64,000 nucleotides of DNA from M30B53 sp964600785 (lineage in GTDB: Bacteria > Planctomycetota > Planctomycetia > Pirellulales > UBA1268), in NCBI GenBank assembly GCA_964600785.1, contig CAZRKH010000005.1, forward strand, positions 1-64,000, in the 5' to 3' direction. Made by a program: the position numbers and the translations under genes. Positions 57,201 through 64,000 of the stretch are shown piece by piece (position 1 is the first letter of the stretch; each line of letters starts with the position of its first letter). The notes beneath the pieces are model-generated. The model was not told the origin of the DNA. It saw only the letters and a list, made by a program, of their open reading frames with translations, and made no database searches.

Positions 57201-57458
57201 TCCCGCATGGTCGGTGCCCGGCATCCAGAGCGTGAGGTAGCCCTGCATCCGTCGGCACCGTACGAGGATGTCCTGGAGGGTGTTGTTGAGAGCGTGGCCG
57301 AGGTGCAACGCCCCGGTCACGTTCGGCGGCGGGATCACGATCGAGAAGATCTTCCGTCCCCCCTCCGGCTCGGCATGCCAGTAGCGACCGGAGTCCCAAA
57401 GGGTGTGGCAGCGGGCCTGGGCGGCGGTATGGTCGAAGTGCTTGGGGAGCTCGTGCAT
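53853..57458 (-). CDS. valS: Valyl-tRNA synthetase with fused bifunctional-nuclease domain
   Basis: A 1201-codon open frame. Residues 1 to about 1040 are ValRS: HIGH motif in PPNVTGALHLGHALNN, editing domain, KMSKS motif in ETMSKSKGNGVDPLDV near residue 602, anticodon domain and a C-terminal coiled coil (DKLAGLVEAKRKKL ... LEERLTAAAATLEDL). Between about residues 637 and 676 there is an inserted zinc ribbon with CPSCGHR and CPKCGKP. There is no stop after the coiled coil: a 46-residue basic linker leads straight into a bifunctional-nuclease (DUF151) domain at residue 1069. Whether the product is a true fusion or the second domain is separately started at 54254 is not decided by sequence. The start is ATG at 57456-57458. 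Confidence 0.88.
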   Translation of the reverse strand: MHELPKHFDHTAAQARCHTLWDSGRYWHAEPEGGRKIFSIVIPPPNVTGALHLGHALNNTLQDILVRCRRMQGYLTLWMPGTDHAGIATQAVVERRLLEEEKLSRHDLGREKLVERIWQWKEQYETRILGQLRELGASCDWSRTRFTLDEQCAAAVREAFFRLFERGLVRRGKRLVNWDTFLQTAVSDDEVFHEEVKGHFWHIRYDVIDPAPGEPTSVTVATTRPETLLGDTAVAVHPDPAAALAAVEAAAREKLAADPAALAAELAALEQRRREMLEELERLAAMARSGRRGRLPLAGRAIPLVADEWAKPEMGSGAVKITPAHDPNDYEVGLRQGLPMINILEPDGTLNESTGPYAGLTISRARKKVVADLEAAGLLEAVEDRLIDLAHSDRSKTPIEPYLADQWFIRMAELAEPALRAVEDGAVRFSPPRYAKSYLDWLGEKRDWPVGRQLWWGHRIPIWHVAGVGEADLAAAFTGRGDVAWAPADGEPAGEGPRDWFVCCRGESLEVEHVAGQPLERDPDVLDTWFSSALWPHSTLGWPQATPEMDCFYPTTTLVTSRDIITLWVARMVIMGLFDTGRPPFADVVIHPKILDRYGETMSKSKGNGVDPLDVIESLGADALRFGMASMATETQDVRMPVEFACPSCGHRIEQTTANRTKPRIDCPKCGKPFRTQWASTAEDLALPRGPAVSERFDAGRNFANKLFNATRFVLLNLDDFNGDATTIGGAGAEPAAPLEEAWLCSRLASVTAEVTAAIDAFRFAEAARILYAFAWDEYCSGYLELSKPRLADPVARPRAQAMLVTGLDTILRLLHPIMPFVTEELWQHLREAAGDRRLPWDEGPPAESVMIARWPAPPDSWIDRESEDRLAAFLAVVGAIREVRARQNVPPRTVLSVVIRADASRKALLEPMLDALAAMATAEVLDIGPAAKTPADAAVVSAGGCELAVDLAGLVDVEAEIRRVGRDRDKLAGLVEAKRKKLDNQGFVTRAPAEVVERERAQLAELEERLTAAAATLEDLRSRRESSCPAGPGGRRRGLSGRLGSSQARADGWSCRVSRKPCVGERPMTVQMELSRIIISEINDQQVVYLKEVEGDRTFPILIGLFEATSIDRRVKHHQAPRPLTHDLLVAAVELLGGEFQDVIVSELKEHTYFAVIRVEKDGELIEIDARPSDAIAVAVTCEPNLPIYVAEDVLADVLG

Positions 57459-57668
57459 GGGATGGCTGGCGGGGCTCTGTGAGGCTCGAAAACAAGACGC
57501 ACAGCATAGTCGTCCAACCACGGCCGACCGACCCCGGTGTCCGGTCTGCCGCGGGCAGATGCAGCCAGCGGCGATCGCGGTTATGATCAGCCACGGTGCG
57601 GAAGGCGGCATGATCCCGCGAGGCCCCACTCGGCCCGGCCGTGTCCGCCCGCTCCCACAGGTTCCAGC

Positions 57669-58343
57669 GTGCTTTCGACGACCTACTCCCGATCTCGGCC
57701 GCATCCTTGGCATGGCCTCTCCGTCGGTCCCGAGCCGCCAAGCGTGGTGAGCGTGTTTGTCGAGATCACGCCGTTTGACCTCGTGAAATACGAGGTCGAC
57801 AAGCACACCGGCTATCTCCGTGTCGACCGGGCACAGAAGACCAGCTCGTTGCCGCCGGCGATCTACGGCTTCATCCCGCAGACGCTCGCCGGCGGCGAGG
57901 TGGCCACGATGATGCCGGAGGCCCGCAGGGGCGACCTCGACCCGCTCGACATCTGCGTGCTCGCCGAACGGCCGATCAACCGGGCCGAGGTGCTGCTGCA
58001 GGCTCGCGTGATCGGGGGTGTGCCGATGCTCGACCACGGCGAGGCCGACGACAAGATCGTGGCGGTCATGCTCCACGACCCGGTCTACGGCGGCTTCAGC
58101 GATATCGAGGAAGTGCCCGCGGTGCTCACCGACCGGCTGGTGCATTACTTCAGCACCTACAAGCTCACCCGGCCCGACGACGGCGGGGTGCGGGTCGGCG
58201 ATCCCTACCAGCGGGCCCATGCCGAGGCTGTTGTCTCCGCCGCGATCCGTGACTATCAGGCCGCCTTCACCAGCAAGCAGGATTTGTCGCCGGTGCCGCC
58301 CGCGCCGGCAGACCGCCCGTCCGCTACTCCTCGAACAGTTTGA
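57669..58343 (+). CDS. ppa: Inorganic pyrophosphatase (soluble, family I)
   Basis: A 224-residue protein with the family I signature: HPWHGLSVGPEPP, FVEITPFDLVKYEVDKHTGYLRVDR, YGFIPQTL, DPLDICVLAE (Asp residues), MLDHGEADDKIVAV. It hydrolyses pyrophosphate from biosynthesis. The GTG start is chosen because it yields a short lead before HPWHG; the frame stays open upstream. The final 20 bases overlap the convergent topoisomerase gene. Divergent from valS. Confidence 0.9.
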   Translation: MLSTTYSRSRPHPWHGLSVGPEPPSVVSVFVEITPFDLVKYEVDKHTGYLRVDRAQKTSSLPPAIYGFIPQTLAGGEVATMMPEARRGDLDPLDICVLAERPINRAEVLLQARVIGGVPMLDHGEADDKIVAVMLHDPVYGGFSDIEEVPAVLTDRLVHYFSTYKLTRPDDGGVRVGDPYQRAHAEAVVSAAIRDYQAAFTSKQDLSPVPPAPADRPSATPRTV

Positions 58344-61086
58344 GTTCGGCGGTGCCGCCGGGGATCATGAGATCGGCAAGCGGGGTGCCATCGGGCACCG
58401 GTGTGACACCGTCGCGACGTGTCAGCTGAATCTTCGGCTGGGCCGCGAGATGGGCCTCGAGTTCTTTGGTGAGCTTCTTCTGGTCCTGCTCCGGCAGCTT
58501 CGTGAAGGTGCCCCGGCCGCGGCACTTGGGAAATGCCCCGCAGCCGAGCCAGGGTCCTCGCTTGCCTTCGCGGAGGTTCAGCGGCTCGCCGCATTTGTCG
58601 CAGGAAAGGTCGGTCACAAGCGGGGGCGGAGCGGGAAACTTGATGTTGCCCTTCTTGTCGATGTTGACGATATAGGGCGGTGGCTCGTCAACACCGCCGC
58701 CGACCACCTTCTTTCCCTTGGACTTCGCCGGGCGGGGCTTGTCTTCAACGAGAAAGTCGCCGAAGCGGCCGGTCTTTTTGATCATCGGAATTCCCGCCGG
58801 AGAAAGCAGGTCGATCTGCTCGGGCAGTTGCGGCTTTCCTTCGCTGTCGACCTGTATCCCGTAGCTGCAGGCGGGCACCTCCTTGGGCTTCGCCTTCGAG
58901 GGCCGGCCGCTGGGCGTCGTGGCGGGAATCTTTTCGAGCACCTTCTCGTTGAAGCCGCTGCAGGAGAGGAAGCGGCCGTTCTTGCCGAGGCGGTATTCCA
59001 GTCGGCGGCCGCATTCGGGGCAGGCGTAGGGCGAGGGATCGGCCTTCGCCTTGACATGCTCTTCCTGCATCGCCGACTCGAGTTTCGGCTCGAGCTCATC
59101 GTGAAACTCGTGGAGCATCTCGACCCACCCTTTGGTGCCCTGGGCGACCTGGTCGAGCTCCTGCTCGATCTCGCGGGTGTAGCCGATCTCGATGAACTGG
59201 TCGCGGAAGCCCCGCTTGAGGAAGTCGGTGACCGCCTCGCCGAGGGCCGTCGCGTAGAACCGCCGGTCCCGCTGCTCGACGTAGCCGCGGTTCTCGATGA
59301 CGTTGATGATGCTGGCGTAGGTCGAAGGCCGGCCGATTCCCTCCTCCTCGAGTTTCTTGACCAGCGAGGCCTCGGAGTAACGCGGTGGGGGAGCCTGGAA
59401 CTTCTGCCGGGCGTCGATCTCGAAAGGGGCGAGCACCGCGTGCTTCTCGAACTCCGGCAGCACCTGCTCACCGTCGCCCTTGGGCACGCCGCTGATCCGC
59501 AGGCAGCCGTCGAACTTCAGCACGCGGCCGTTGGCCTTGAAGACCGCGCCGGTGTCACGGTCGCTCCGCCGCAGCCGCACCGTGGTCGAGTCCCACTGGG
59601 CGTCGGTCGCCTGGCAGGCCACAAAGCTCTCCCAGATCAGGCGGTAGAGCCGCGCCTGCTCGCTGGTCAGGGCGGCGGCCACGGCGTCGGGATCGCGGAA
59701 GGGATCGGTCGGGCGAATCGCCTCGTGGGCCTCCTGGGCCGACTGGTTGGAGCTCGAATAATGACGGGGCTTTTCGGGCAGGTAGTCCTTGCCGAGCCGC
59801 TCTTCGAGGTAGCGGCGGGCGCCGGCGATCGCCTCGCCGGAGAGGTTGGTGGAATCGGTTCGCATGTAGGTGATCAGGCCCACACGGCCCTCGCCGGGCA
59901 GGTCGATGCCTTCGTAGAGCTGCTGGGCGATCCGCATTGTGCGATCGGTGCTCATGCCCAGACGGCTGCTGGCGGCCTGCTGCAGGGTGCTGGTGATCAG
60001 CGGCGGATAGGGCTTCGACTTGGTGCGGCTGACCTCGACCGATTCGACCGTGTAGCGGGCGGCAGGATCGGGCCGGCCGGTGATCGTGACCACGTTGCGT
60101 CCGCGGCCCTTGGCCTTTTCATCGACGCTCCGCACGACTTCCACATCGAGCAGCCCGGCCCCCTCGGCGGCGGCCACCGCGTCGTCTGCGAGGTCGGCCG
60201 AGGAATCATTTTCGGCCGCGATCTTCAGCGGCTGGCCGCCGAGTTCCACCATCTCGCAGGAGAGCGCATGCCGCTCGGCGAGCCAGGCCATCTGGTCCCG
60301 CTTCAACGGAGGACGGCCGCGTTCATCACGCTGGCCGATGAAGGCGGTCCAGTCGGCGTGGGCCGTGGCGGCCTCGGCGACACTGAAGGTCATCGCCGCC
60401 GAGAGATGCCACGACTCGGCCGGGGTGAACTCGCGGATCTCCTGTTCTCTTTCGGCCACGATTCGCAGGGCCACGCTCTGCACCCTCCCGGCGGAGAGGC
60501 GGCCTGCCACCTTCTTCCAGAGGATCGGCGAAACCCGATAGCCGACGATCCGATCGACGATGCGGCGGGCCTGCTGGGCCTCCACGCGGGGCATGTTGAT
60601 CGCCCGGGGCGACTGGAAGGCCCGCTGCACCTCGGCCTTGGTGATCGCGTCGAAGGTGACTCGCTTGGCCCTCGCCGGATCGACGCCGAGAACCTCGGTC
60701 AGGTGCCAGGCGATCGCCTCCCCCTCGCGGTCGAGGTCGGTGGCGAACCAGATGTCGCTGGCATTCTTGGCGAGCCTGCGCAGTTCGGCGACGGTCTTGC
60801 TCTTGCCGTCGGAGATCTCGTAGCAGGGGGCGAAGTCGTGCTCGAGATCGACGCCGGGCACCGGCTGCTTGGTGCCCTTGGGGGCCTTGGCGGGCAGGTC
60901 GCGGATGTGGCCCACCGAGGCGGTGACCACGAATCCGTTGCCGAGATACTTCTCGATCGTCTTGGCCTTCGCCGGGCTCTCCACGATCACCAGTTCGTAG
61001 TCACCCCTCGGCGGGGAAGTCATTGCCCGGGAGCGTTTGGCGGAACGCTTGGCGGTGCGACGGGATGTGGCGGCTTTCTTGGCCAT
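58324..61086 (-). CDS. topA: DNA topoisomerase I
   Basis: A 920-residue type IA topoisomerase. It opens after a basic lead (AKKAATSRRTAKRSAKRS) with the Toprim domain LVIVESPAKAKTIEKYLG, FATDLDREGEAIAWHL and QARRIVDRIVGYRVSP. The catalytic tyrosine is in LITYMRTDSTNLS near residue 406. The C-terminal part contains zinc-ribbon modules CPECGRRLEYRLGKNGRFLSC and CDKCGEPLNLREGKRGPWLGC, and one degraded module between. It relaxes negative supercoils. The ATG at 61086 is preferred; the frame extends to 61203. Confidence 0.95.
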   Translation of the reverse strand: MAKKAATSRRTAKRSAKRSRAMTSPPRGDYELVIVESPAKAKTIEKYLGNGFVVTASVGHIRDLPAKAPKGTKQPVPGVDLEHDFAPCYEISDGKSKTVAELRRLAKNASDIWFATDLDREGEAIAWHLTEVLGVDPARAKRVTFDAITKAEVQRAFQSPRAINMPRVEAQQARRIVDRIVGYRVSPILWKKVAGRLSAGRVQSVALRIVAEREQEIREFTPAESWHLSAAMTFSVAEAATAHADWTAFIGQRDERGRPPLKRDQMAWLAERHALSCEMVELGGQPLKIAAENDSSADLADDAVAAAEGAGLLDVEVVRSVDEKAKGRGRNVVTITGRPDPAARYTVESVEVSRTKSKPYPPLITSTLQQAASSRLGMSTDRTMRIAQQLYEGIDLPGEGRVGLITYMRTDSTNLSGEAIAGARRYLEERLGKDYLPEKPRHYSSSNQSAQEAHEAIRPTDPFRDPDAVAAALTSEQARLYRLIWESFVACQATDAQWDSTTVRLRRSDRDTGAVFKANGRVLKFDGCLRISGVPKGDGEQVLPEFEKHAVLAPFEIDARQKFQAPPPRYSEASLVKKLEEEGIGRPSTYASIINVIENRGYVEQRDRRFYATALGEAVTDFLKRGFRDQFIEIGYTREIEQELDQVAQGTKGWVEMLHEFHDELEPKLESAMQEEHVKAKADPSPYACPECGRRLEYRLGKNGRFLSCSGFNEKVLEKIPATTPSGRPSKAKPKEVPACSYGIQVDSEGKPQLPEQIDLLSPAGIPMIKKTGRFGDFLVEDKPRPAKSKGKKVVGGGVDEPPPYIVNIDKKGNIKFPAPPPLVTDLSCDKCGEPLNLREGKRGPWLGCGAFPKCRGRGTFTKLPEQDQKKLTKELEAHLAAQPKIQLTRRDGVTPVPDGTPLADLMIPGGTAELKLFEE

Positions 61087-61300
61087 AAAGAGCGAGGGCC
61101 CCTCGTGCGGCAACGGCCCGGGGGAGCCCTCAGCAGGGCAGCCCGGGCCGCGGTGGACGTGGCGGGGTGGCAGGGCGACGCCGACGAGGCAGCCGCCTTC
61201 CATCCCGGTCCATCAAAGCGGTACCCTGCCCCCTGCCGGCCTGTCAAGTTGGTCTCGAGCGGCCGCCGGGTCCCTACGCCTCCGGAAGAGAAATTCACCG

Positions 61301-61960
61301 ATGCCAAATTCAGATCCCGTTACCGACGCGTTGCTCGAGCAGAACAACCGCTATGCCGCCGGCGAGAGCATCCATGCCGCGGCGTTCCCGGGGAGCCAGC
61401 CGATTCGGCCGGCCAAGCGGGTGGCGGTGGTGGCCTGCATGGACGCCCGCATGGACGTCGAGGACCTGCTCGGCCTGCAGACCGGCGACGCCCACATCAT
61501 CCGCAACGCCGGGGGCATCGTGACCGACGACGTGATCCGCTGCCTCGTGATCTCCCACCACCTGCTTGACACCAACGAGATTGTTCTCCTGCACCACACC
61601 CGCTGCGGGATGCTCGGTTTCACCGACGAACTGCTCGCTGCCGGCCTCGAGGGCGACCCTGCCGCGGTCGCCGCCCTGGCCAAGGCAACGGGGCGATCCT
61701 TCACCCCCTGCCATGCAGCCTCCCCGAGCCCGGCTGCCTTCGGAGCCTTTCGCGGCAGTCCGGAACCGGTCGACGCACCGCCCACTCCCGAGAGCCGTGC
61801 CCGGCTGGCAGCCGACGTGCGTCGTGGCCTCTCCGCAATCCGGCACCATCCCTGGATCCCCACCGCCGGGCCCGACGCCGTCACGATCCGCGGCTTTGTC
61901 TATGACGTCGACACCGGCAGGCTCGAGGAGGTGACCACCGAAGGCGAATCTCGAGCCTGA
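61301..61960 (+). CDS. Beta-class carbonic anhydrase
   Basis: A 219-residue beta carbonic anhydrase. Zinc ligands are Cys46 and Asp48 in CMDARMD, with Arg50 as the partner, and His99/Cys102 in HHTRCGM. It interconverts CO2 and bicarbonate. An insertion with AKATGRSFTPCHAASPSPAAFGAFRGS-like composition (residues about 130-160) is longer than in typical members. Starts with ATG at 61301. Single gene, divergent from topA. Confidence 0.92.
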   Translation: MPNSDPVTDALLEQNNRYAAGESIHAAAFPGSQPIRPAKRVAVVACMDARMDVEDLLGLQTGDAHIIRNAGGIVTDDVIRCLVISHHLLDTNEIVLLHHTRCGMLGFTDELLAAGLEGDPAAVAALAKATGRSFTPCHAASPSPAAFGAFRGSPEPVDAPPTPESRARLAADVRRGLSAIRHHPWIPTAGPDAVTIRGFVYDVDTGRLEEVTTEGESRA

Positions 61961-62001
61961 AGCGGGCTGACGACCGAAGTGCTTGGCGGCTCTTTGCAGA
62001 C

Positions 62002-63528
62002 TCACTTCGCGGCAGCTGCGGTGTCGGCAAACGGCAGGGCGAAGGCCTCGTTGGGCTCGTGCTCGGTGTCGATGAAGGCGGCGAGCCTCGCGGCGACTTC
62101 CGGCTTCTCCGCGGCAATGTCGACCTGCTCGGCCGGATCGGCGAGGAGGTCGTAGACCACCAGCGGGCCGGCCTCACGACCCCTGTTCTTCCCGCGGCGG
62201 ATCGCCTTGAAGCGACCGGCCACCGCTGCCTGCCAGCGGCCTTCGGTCAGTTCGCGATAGAGCGAGCGGTCGGCATCAGGCTCGTCCTCGCCGAGCAGCA
62301 CGCTCGAGAGATCGACCCCGTCGAGGCCCTTGGGCACCCGATCGGCCAGGCCGACCAGCGAGAGCAGGGTGGGCAGCCAGTCCTCGAATCCGTTGGGAGC
62401 CTCGATCACCCGGCCTGCGGCAATGCGACCCGGAAAGCGGATCACCGTGGGCACCCGCAGGCCGCCTTCGTAGGGTGAGCCCTTCCAGCCGCGTAGCGAG
62501 CCGTTGCTCTTCAGGCGGCCGGTGTCGATCCCGCCGCAGCCGGGAAAGGTCGCGCCGTTGTCGCTGGTGAATAGAACGATCGTGTTGTCGGCGAGGTCCT
62601 GTTTTTCCAGCAGTTCCATGATCCGGCCGAGATACCGATCCATGCGGGTGATCATCGCGGCGTAGGTCGCCAGCGGATGCTCGCAGGGCACGTAGCCGCC
62701 GCCGCCGCGATAGGGCTTGTCGTCGGAAAAGTGCTCGATGTAGCCGGGCAGCGACGGCTCGTCGGGCGGCACCTGCAGGGCCAGGTGGGGCACCGTGGTG
62801 GGCACGTAAAGAAAGAAGGGCTTCCCGTTTTTGGCATCCCCGGCAGCCTGCTCGAGGAAGGCCAGGGAGGCCTCGGCGATCACGTCGGCTGAGTAGGTGG
62901 TGCCGATGAAGGTGGCGAAGTCTGCAGGGCCCGCATCGGGCGGGAGTTTGCCGCCGCGCGGCACCGGCGGGTTGTCGAGCGGCATCCGTCGGTCGTCGTC
63001 CCAGAGGTAGTCAGGGTAGAAGGTGTGGGCGTGTCGCTGGCAGTTGTAGCCGAAGAAATGGTCGAAGCCGGAAGCGAGCGGATCGCTCACGCTGCCCGGG
63101 GCCCCCAGCCCCCACTTGCCAAAGCCTCCGGTGGCATAGCCCGCTTCGCCGAGCAGGCTCGCGAGGGTGACGGTGCCCTCGGGCATCGGATGCTGCCCCT
63201 CGGGCTTGACCTCGCGGTTGGAGCGAACGACGGCATGGCCTGGGTGCCGACCGGTCATCAGCACGCAGCGGCTCGGGGCACACACGGCGTTGCCGGCCCA
63301 GTGGCGTGCCAGACGGGTGCCGTCGGCAAAAAGCCGGTCAATCGAGGGCGTCTTGATGTCACGGCTGCCGAGAGCTGCGATGTCGCCCTCACCAAGATCG
63401 TCACAGAGAAAGACCACGATGTTGGGCCGGATGTCGGGCTGCTCGGCGGCGGCCGCGACGCCTGCGACCCTCGCGGTGATCAGGAGCATGGGGAGCAGGA
63501 ACGAAGCGGTCGATTGAAACCATCGCAT
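62002..63528 (-). CDS. Exported sulfatase (formylglycine-dependent)
   Basis: A 508-residue sulfatase. Signal peptide residues 1-28, then NIVVFLCDDLGEGDIAALGS (metal-binding Asp43/Asp44), CAPSR at residues 83-87 (the Cys converted to formylglycine; C-x-P-S-R) with GRHPGHAVVR. Further family residues include KWGLG, PFFLYVPTTVPHLALQ, FTSDNGAT and GWKGSPYEGGLRVPTVI. The protein lies in the arylsulfatase group that acts on sulfated polysaccharides or other sulfate esters; substrate unknown. Planctomycetes carry many such genes. No anaerobic or aerobic maturase gene is in the window. Confidence 0.95.
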   Translation of the reverse strand: MRWFQSTASFLLPMLLITARVAGVAAAAEQPDIRPNIVVFLCDDLGEGDIAALGSRDIKTPSIDRLFADGTRLARHWAGNAVCAPSRCVLMTGRHPGHAVVRSNREVKPEGQHPMPEGTVTLASLLGEAGYATGGFGKWGLGAPGSVSDPLASGFDHFFGYNCQRHAHTFYPDYLWDDDRRMPLDNPPVPRGGKLPPDAGPADFATFIGTTYSADVIAEASLAFLEQAAGDAKNGKPFFLYVPTTVPHLALQVPPDEPSLPGYIEHFSDDKPYRGGGGYVPCEHPLATYAAMITRMDRYLGRIMELLEKQDLADNTIVLFTSDNGATFPGCGGIDTGRLKSNGSLRGWKGSPYEGGLRVPTVIRFPGRIAAGRVIEAPNGFEDWLPTLLSLVGLADRVPKGLDGVDLSSVLLGEDEPDADRSLYRELTEGRWQAAVAGRFKAIRRGKNRGREAGPLVVYDLLADPAEQVDIAAEKPEVAARLAAFIDTEHEPNEAFALPFADTAAAAK

Positions 63529-63591
63529 CGCACTAGATCCTTTCTGAGGTCAGGAATCGGCGGTTGAGATTATCGCAATCCCCGGGGCTCG

Positions 63592-64000
63592 TCAGGCCCG
63601 CCGGGTGGTTGCCAGAAAAGCCTCGAAGGCGTCGGAGAGAGCCAGCCAGCTGGCCTCGATCACATTTTCACTCACGCCCACGGTGCCCCAGGTCCGCTCG
63701 CCGTCGCTGCTCTCAATGAGCACGCGAACCCTCGCGGCGGTGCCCTCGTGACCGTTGATCACGCGGACCTTGTAGTCGAGCAGATGCATCCTCGCGACCT
63801 CGGGGAAATGCGGCTCGAGGGCCTTGCGGACCGCGGCATCCAGGGCATTGACCGGGCCGTCACCCTCCGCCACCTCATGGCGAATTGCCTCCCCGATTCG
63901 CAGCTTGACGGTCGCCTCGGTGCCGATGCTGCCGCAACGGCCATCGCGGCTCTCCACGCCCACATGGTAGCTGATCCGCTCGAAGGCCGGGCGGAAGCTG
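63592..64000 (-). CDS. cimA: Citramalate synthase CimA, C-terminal part (cut by window edge)
   Basis: Only the last 136 residues are visible. The segment VKLRIGEAIRHEVAEGDGPVNALDAAVRKAL and LLDYKVRVINGHEGTAARVRVLIESSDGERTWGTVGVSENVIEASWLAL is the regulatory domain of LeuA/CimA enzymes; the SENVIEASWLAL end and SFRPAFERISYHVG upstream favour CimA over 2-isopropylmalate synthase. It condenses pyruvate with acetyl-CoA to citramalate on the isoleucine route and is feedback-regulated. The N-terminal catalytic domain lies past 64000. Confidence 0.85.
   Translation of the reverse strand, partial: SFRPAFERISYHVGVESRDGRCGSIGTEATVKLRIGEAIRHEVAEGDGPVNALDAAVRKALEPHFPEVARMHLLDYKVRVINGHEGTAARVRVLIESSDGERTWGTVGVSENVIEASWLALSDAFEAFLATTRRA

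Noticed and set aside
54972..57482. 836-codon plus-strand frame opposite valS
   Set aside because: Shadow frame; the minus-strand synthetase motifs are unambiguous.
57459..58220. N-terminal extension of the valS frame beyond its ATG
   Set aside because: It overlaps the pyrophosphatase gene and adds nothing seen in ValRS proteins.
58018..61569. 1183-codon open frame on the plus strand opposite topoisomerase I
   Set aside because: Antisense shadow of topA; composition is typical of shadow frames and no domain is seen.

Overview
The window is high-GC bacterial DNA, dense with genes on both strands, and looks like a chromosome segment of a planctomycete, probably of the Pirellulales type. The pointers are a secreted Cys-type sulfatase, a secreted PQQ-like propeller protein, a DUF4953/5117-type zinc metalloprotease, two GroEL genes, frequent GTG starts, sparse Shine-Dalgarno sites and many Ala/Arg/Gly-rich proteins. 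This placement is inference from gene content; no rRNA or other marker is present. I saw no tRNA, rRNA, insertion sequence, prophage or CRISPR array.

Layout. 1-1.3 kb: a small accessory patch with an AAA ATPase (cut by the window edge) and a VapBC-like toxin-antitoxin pair. 1.3-6.6 kb: mixed genes (VOC protein, K+ channel, SpoU methyltransferase, a short LarC, a glycosyltransferase, a secreted unknown). 6.6-14.7 kb: a compact chemotaxis locus, with cheB divergent from cheW-mcp-cheR-cheA-cheC-like-cheD-cheY; the receptor is soluble and carries two PAS-like domains. 15-21 kb: DEAD-box helicase, PQQ-like protein, glycogen phosphorylase and a PNPOx-like flavoprotein. 21-25.7 kb: a minus-strand operon with a polar amino-acid ABC transporter, an ADP-ribosylglycohydrolase-fold protein and a methyltransferase resembling the C-terminal domain of the ovothiol enzyme OvoA. 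25.7-29.3 kb: a NarL-type regulator, a His-rich lipoprotein paired with a CxxC exported protein, and a conserved protein of unknown role. 29.3-41.3 kb: glycogen debranching enzyme, purM, a DsbD with two alpha-like domains, a phosphotransferase, the metalloprotease, a divergent P-II protein with an orphan receiver, and a membrane protein.

41.3-47.5 kb is a proteostasis cluster on the minus strand, transcribed groEL2 - groES - groEL1 - dnaJ - grpE - fmdB-like - yacG; dnaK is not here. 47.7-53.8 kb has an M42 peptidase, then a plus-strand threonine/lysine operon: homoserine dehydrogenase, an ApgM-family protein that may be the homoserine kinase, and an aspartokinase with four ACT-like domains, followed by a HIT protein. 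53.8-61.1 kb holds valS, whose reading frame runs without a stop into a bifunctional-nuclease domain, then pyrophosphatase and topoisomerase I. 61.3-64 kb ends with a beta-carbonic anhydrase, a sulfatase and the 3' end of cimA.

The most unusual points are the in-frame valS-nuclease fusion together with a zinc-ribbon insert inside ValRS, the transporter/ARH/OvoA-like methyltransferase operon with a tandem repeat of five in-frame start codons, a LarC that lacks its C-terminal domain, the P-II/receiver pair, and an overlapping convergent helicase/PQQ pair. Start sites are judged by eye and many are uncertain by a few codons.
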